A stretch of DNA of 64,000 nucleotides from Luteipulveratus mongoliensis (lineage in GTDB: Bacteria > Actinomycetota > Actinomycetes > Actinomycetales > Dermatophilaceae). A model generated the notes under the pieces. The model saw only the letters and a list, made by a program, of their open reading frames with translations, was not told the origin of the DNA and searched no databases. The stretch spans positions 1,178,001 through 1,242,000 of the forward strand of contig NZ_CP011112.1 of NCBI RefSeq assembly GCF_001190945.1, given 5' to 3'. Shown one piece after another: positions 60,912-64,000 of this stretch (position 1 is the stretch's first letter; each line of letters starts with the position of its first letter). Both the position numbers and the translations under genes were made by a program.

Positions 60912-63900
60912 GTGCGCCCCAATCCGTCCCAACCACGATCACGAAGGCGCGCGGCTTCGGTCGCCCTCGCGGTGACCGGCCTCGCGGCCGCGCCGCTCGC
61001 CGGACTGGCGTCGTCATCCGCTGATGCCGCATCGTCCGCCCCCACCGCCCGCTACATCGTCCAGGTGTCCGGCGCACCGATCGCCAGCTACACCGGAGGC
61101 GTCTCCGGTATCGCGGCCACCAAGCCGAGCAAGGGCAAGAAGCTCAACCGCGCGAGTGCCCCGGCGAAGTCGTACGCCGGACACCTCAAGAAGGTGCACG
61201 GCGACGTGCTGAAGTCCGCCGGCGCGTCCAGCTCGGCGATCACCCGCGAGTACAGCACTGCGTTCAACGGCTTCGCGGCCAAGCTCACCCCGGCCCAGGT
61301 CGCCAACCTGCGCAAGTCGTCCAAGGTGGTGCGCGTCTGGAAGGACGAGGTGCGTACGGCCGACACGACCACCACCCCGAAGTTCCTCGGGCTCGACGGC
61401 CCGACAGGCGTCTGGCAGAAGAAGTTCGGCGGCACGGCCAACGCCGGCAAGGGCATCATCGTCGGCGACATCGACTCGGGCATCTGGCCCGAGAACAAGT
61501 CGTTCGCCGCCACGACGCAGACCCCGGCTGAGGCCGCCGTCATCAAGGCGAAGTTCAAGGGGATCTGCGACGCCGGCACTGACACCAACGGCGCACCCTT
61601 CAAGTGCAACAACAAGCTCATCGGCGCCCGCTACTACAAGGACAACGCCACGGTCATCCCCGAGGAGTTCCTCTCCCCGCGTGACTACAGCGGCCACGGC
61701 TCGCACACCGCGTCGACCGCCGCCGGCGACAGCGGCGTCCCTGCCTCGATCAACGGGACGTCGGTCGGCAACACCAGCGGGATGGCACCCGGCGCTCGCA
61801 TCGCGGCCTACAAGGCGCTGTGGGAGAAGGCCGACCACTCCGGCGCCAGCGGTAGCACCAGCGACCTGGTCGCCGCCATCGACGACGCGGTCGGCGACGG
61901 CGTCGACGTCATCAACTACTCGATCTCGGGCTCGCGCGACTACGTCGTGGGCGCGGACGAGCTGGCGTTCCTCGGCGCTGCGGACGCGGGCGTCTTCATC
62001 TCGACGTCGGCTGGCAACGAGGGCGACACGATCGGTGTCTCCAGCGTCGCGCACAACGCGCCGTGGACGATGACGGTCGCAGCCAGCACGCACGATCGCG
62101 CAGTCGAGAAGACCATCACCCTCGGCAACGGCAAGAAGTACACCGGTGTCGGCGTGGGCGTGGCGGTCGGACCGGCCTCGCTGGTCAACTCCTCCACGCT
62201 GGGCGCCGCAGGTGTCCCCGCGACGGCGGCCGACCTCTGCTACAGCGACGTCGACCAGGACCCCTCCAACGGCGTACAGCCGGCGCTCGACCCGGCCAAG
62301 ACCAAGGGCAAGATCGTGGTCTGCACGCGTGGCGGCAACGCCCGCCTCGACAAGAGCGCGGCGGTCAAGGCTGCCGGCGGTATCGGCATGGTCCAGGCCA
62401 ACCCGAACGCCGGCCAGTCGCTGGACGCTGACTTCCACACCGTGCCGACCATCGCGGTCGACAACATCGCAGGCGCACCGATCAAGGCGTACGCCGCGAC
62501 CGCAGGTGCCACCGCAACGATCTCGGCAGTCTCGACCACGCCGGCGCGCGCGCCGGAGATGGCCGGGTTCTCGTCGTACGGACCGGCCACCGCCGGTGGT
62601 GGTGACCTGCTCAAGCCCGACATCACCGCTCCGGGCTCGGGTGTCATCGCGGCCGTCGCGCCTCCGGGCAACAACGGCAACAACTTCGACGCCTACTCCG
62701 GTACGTCGATGTCGGCTCCGCACATCACCGGCATCGCCGCGCTGGTCCGGCAGGCGCACCCCGACTGGTCGCCCGCCGCGATCAAGTCGGCTCTCATGAC
62801 GACGGCGACCACCCTGGACAACCAGGGCAAGCCGATCCAGCGCGCCGGCAAGAACGCGACGCCGCTGGACTACGGCTCTGGCCACGTCCGCCCGGCGCAG
62901 TCGTTCGACCCGGGCCTGGTCTACGACGCCAACTCGACCGACTGGCTCAAGTACGCCTGTGGCATCGGTCAGCTGCAGCTGGTCTCCGACCCGGAGGCCT
63001 GCGACACGATCGGCAAGATCGACCCGAGTGACCTCAACTACCCGAGCATCTCGGTGGGCGACCTGGCCGGCAAGCAGACGATCACGCGCACGGTGACCAA
63101 CGTCAGCAACCAGACCGGCGTCTACCGCACGCAGGTCAAGGCGCCGGCCGGCTTCACCGCGTCGGTCAGCCCGTCCATCCTCGCCGTCCCGAAGGGCCAG
63201 TCGCGCAGCTACACCGTGACGCTGACCCGCAAGGACGCGGCGTACGGCACCTGGGCGTTCGGCACGGTCACCCTGGCCGGCTTCGGCACCTCGAAGTCGA
63301 CCGTCGTCAGCCCGATCGCGGTGCGTGCAGTGGCCGCGTCGGTGCCTGGTGAGAGCGTGCAGACGAGCGCGTCCGGGACGGCGACGTTCCCGGTCGTGAG
63401 CGGCTTCACCGGCACCCTGGGTGCGAAGGCCGGCGGGCTGGTGCCCAGCACCGTGCAGGTCGCGCCGACCACGCAGGCCAACAACAGCACCGTCACGGTG
63501 ACGATCCCGGCCGGCACGAAGGTCGCACGCTTTGCGACCTACGACGCCGACACGCCTGCGGGCACGGACATCGACATCTCGGTCAGCAAGGACGGCGTGG
63601 ACGTGGGTGACAGCGGCGGCGGCACCGCTGAGGAAGCGGTGACGCTCAACAACCCGGCGGCCGGCACCTACACGGTGACCGCGGATCTGTTCGCAGGTCC
63701 GACGTCCTTGGACGTCAAGGTCCACTCGTTCGCGGTCCCGGCCACGGCTGCGGGCAACCTGACCGTGACGCCGGCGACCCAGCCGGTCACGACCGGTGGC
63801 TCGGCCAGCGTGAAGGCCACCTGGAGTGGTCTGACCGCCGGCCAGCACTACCTCGGCGCGGTGTTCTACGCGCAGGGCACGGCGGAGGTTGGTCGCACCC

Positions 63901-63920
63901 TGGTCACGGTCAACCCGTAA
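60912..63920 (+). CDS. Secreted S8 subtilisin-like protease
   Basis: This extracellular subtilase of about 1002 residues starts at GTG 60912 behind AGGAGA. A Sec signal (RRRAASVALAVTGLAAAPLAGLASSSADA) is followed by an I9-type inhibitor prodomain (ARYIVQVSGAPIASYTGG to NGFAAKLTPAQVANLRKSSKVVRVW). The catalytic triad is Asp188 (GDIDSGIWPE), His262 (SGHGSHTAS) and Ser599 (GTSMSAPHITG). A PA-type insert lies between His and Ser. Afterwards come a subtilase fn3-like domain (DLNYPSISVGDLAGKQTITRTVTNVS) and a further C-terminal beta domain. It is probably a nutritional protease, with no evident link to the polyketide genes. Confidence 0.95.
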   Translation: MRPNPSQPRSRRRAASVALAVTGLAAAPLAGLASSSADAASSAPTARYIVQVSGAPIASYTGGVSGIAATKPSKGKKLNRASAPAKSYAGHLKKVHGDVLKSAGASSSAITREYSTAFNGFAAKLTPAQVANLRKSSKVVRVWKDEVRTADTTTTPKFLGLDGPTGVWQKKFGGTANAGKGIIVGDIDSGIWPENKSFAATTQTPAEAAVIKAKFKGICDAGTDTNGAPFKCNNKLIGARYYKDNATVIPEEFLSPRDYSGHGSHTASTAAGDSGVPASINGTSVGNTSGMAPGARIAAYKALWEKADHSGASGSTSDLVAAIDDAVGDGVDVINYSISGSRDYVVGADELAFLGAADAGVFISTSAGNEGDTIGVSSVAHNAPWTMTVAASTHDRAVEKTITLGNGKKYTGVGVGVAVGPASLVNSSTLGAAGVPATAADLCYSDVDQDPSNGVQPALDPAKTKGKIVVCTRGGNARLDKSAAVKAAGGIGMVQANPNAGQSLDADFHTVPTIAVDNIAGAPIKAYAATAGATATISAVSTTPARAPEMAGFSSYGPATAGGGDLLKPDITAPGSGVIAAVAPPGNNGNNFDAYSGTSMSAPHITGIAALVRQAHPDWSPAAIKSALMTTATTLDNQGKPIQRAGKNATPLDYGSGHVRPAQSFDPGLVYDANSTDWLKYACGIGQLQLVSDPEACDTIGKIDPSDLNYPSISVGDLAGKQTITRTVTNVSNQTGVYRTQVKAPAGFTASVSPSILAVPKGQSRSYTVTLTRKDAAYGTWAFGTVTLAGFGTSKSTVVSPIAVRAVAASVPGESVQTSASGTATFPVVSGFTGTLGAKAGGLVPSTVQVAPTTQANNSTVTVTIPAGTKVARFATYDADTPAGTDIDISVSKDGVDVGDSGGGTAEEAVTLNNPAAGTYTVTADLFAGPTSLDVKVHSFAVPATAAGNLTVTPATQPVTTGGSASVKATWSGLTAGQHYLGAVFYAQGTAEVGRTLVTVNP

Positions 63921-63927
63921 CCCGAAC

Positions 63928-63970
63928 GCCGGTCGAGTAGGCGAGCCCCTGGGCGAGCCGTATCGAGACC
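63928..63970. repeat. REP-like repeat, second copy (half)
   Basis: It starts GCCGGTCGAGTAGGCGAGCC and runs into GTATCGAGACC. It matches the left half of the palindrome at 28055-28154 almost base for base over 43 bp. The symmetric right half, if present, would lie in or beyond the last bases of the window; it is not seen within the 30 bp available. Confidence 0.75.
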
Positions 63971-64000
63971 CGGCAACGCGTACGCCGAGCCGGCCCCGGA

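Noticed and set aside
61014-63848. 944-codon open frame on the minus strand
   Set aside because: It lies antisense to the S8 protease with the third-codon GC pattern belonging to the plus strand. The translation is Arg/Asp/Gly-rich low complexity without any domain.

Overview
The window is high-GC, gene-dense DNA from a free-living actinobacterium. Supporting signs are the HspR-controlled dnaK operon, a DosS/DosR-type two-component pair with many universal stress proteins, a member of the mycothiol-dependent maleylpyruvate isomerase family, an acyl-CoA carboxylase epsilon subunit, a type II polyketide synthase cluster, and frequent GTG starts with 4-base ATGA/GTGA overlaps. A Micrococcales-like relative (for example Dermacoccaceae) is my guess. 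Nothing in the window proves the genus. I saw no rRNA, tRNA, CRISPR array or insertion sequence.

Layout. 1-8.8 kb holds miscellaneous metabolic genes: an AraC regulator, an FAD oxidase / RibD-like reductase / epimerase operon, a remnant of a small secreted protein, and a glycosyltransferase. 8.8-21 kb is a compact dormancy or redox-stress island. It carries six universal stress proteins or relatives, a pyridoxamine-oxidase-like flavoprotein, DUF1003, SHOCT, DoxX-like and DUF4389 membrane proteins, and the DosS-like kinase and DosR-like regulator. Six near-identical GGGACC-N3-GGCCCT boxes sit in its promoters and tie the island together. 21-25.4 kb is dnaK-grpE-dnaJ-hspR with HAIR-like operators. 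25.5-30.2 kb holds two SGNH hydrolases, a VOC protein, a REP-like palindrome and a secreted metal-dependent hydrolase with a discoidin domain. 30.2-34.9 kb is a beta-glucoside locus (GH1, MFS, GH1) with a divergent TetR gene. 35-38.7 kb has another TetR gene and a secreted sphingomyelinase/ceramidase pair. Its promoter is almost a copy of the one in front of the GDSL esterase 13 kb away.

39-47 kb contains a macro-domain protein and two TetR-controlled exporter modules. The second is TetR, P450, methyltransferase and DHA2 exporter with shared operators, and it lies next to the polyketide cluster. 47.1-60.8 kb is a type II polyketide cluster read entirely on the plus strand. Its order is an atypical response regulator, a degenerate acyl-CoA carboxylase alpha subunit, a TcmI-like cyclase, KS-alpha, KS-beta, ACP, an ActIII-like ketoreductase, an aromatase/cyclase, an alpha/beta hydrolase, carboxylase beta and epsilon subunits, a phosphopantetheinyl transferase, a KAS III-like protein, an acyltransferase and an unknown protein. 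The KAS III plus acyltransferase pair suggests a non-acetate starter unit, and the ActIII-like reductase suggests a C9-reduced aromatic product. The window closes with a large secreted subtilase and a second REP-like copy.

The strongest leads are: (1) the polyketide cluster, where a carboxylase alpha subunit has lost its biotinyl lysine and ATP-grasp residues, a response regulator has lost its phospho-aspartate, and a KAS III-like protein has lost its cysteine; (2) the DosR-type box family; (3) the shared promoter linking a ceramidase/sphingomyelinase operon to a distant esterase.
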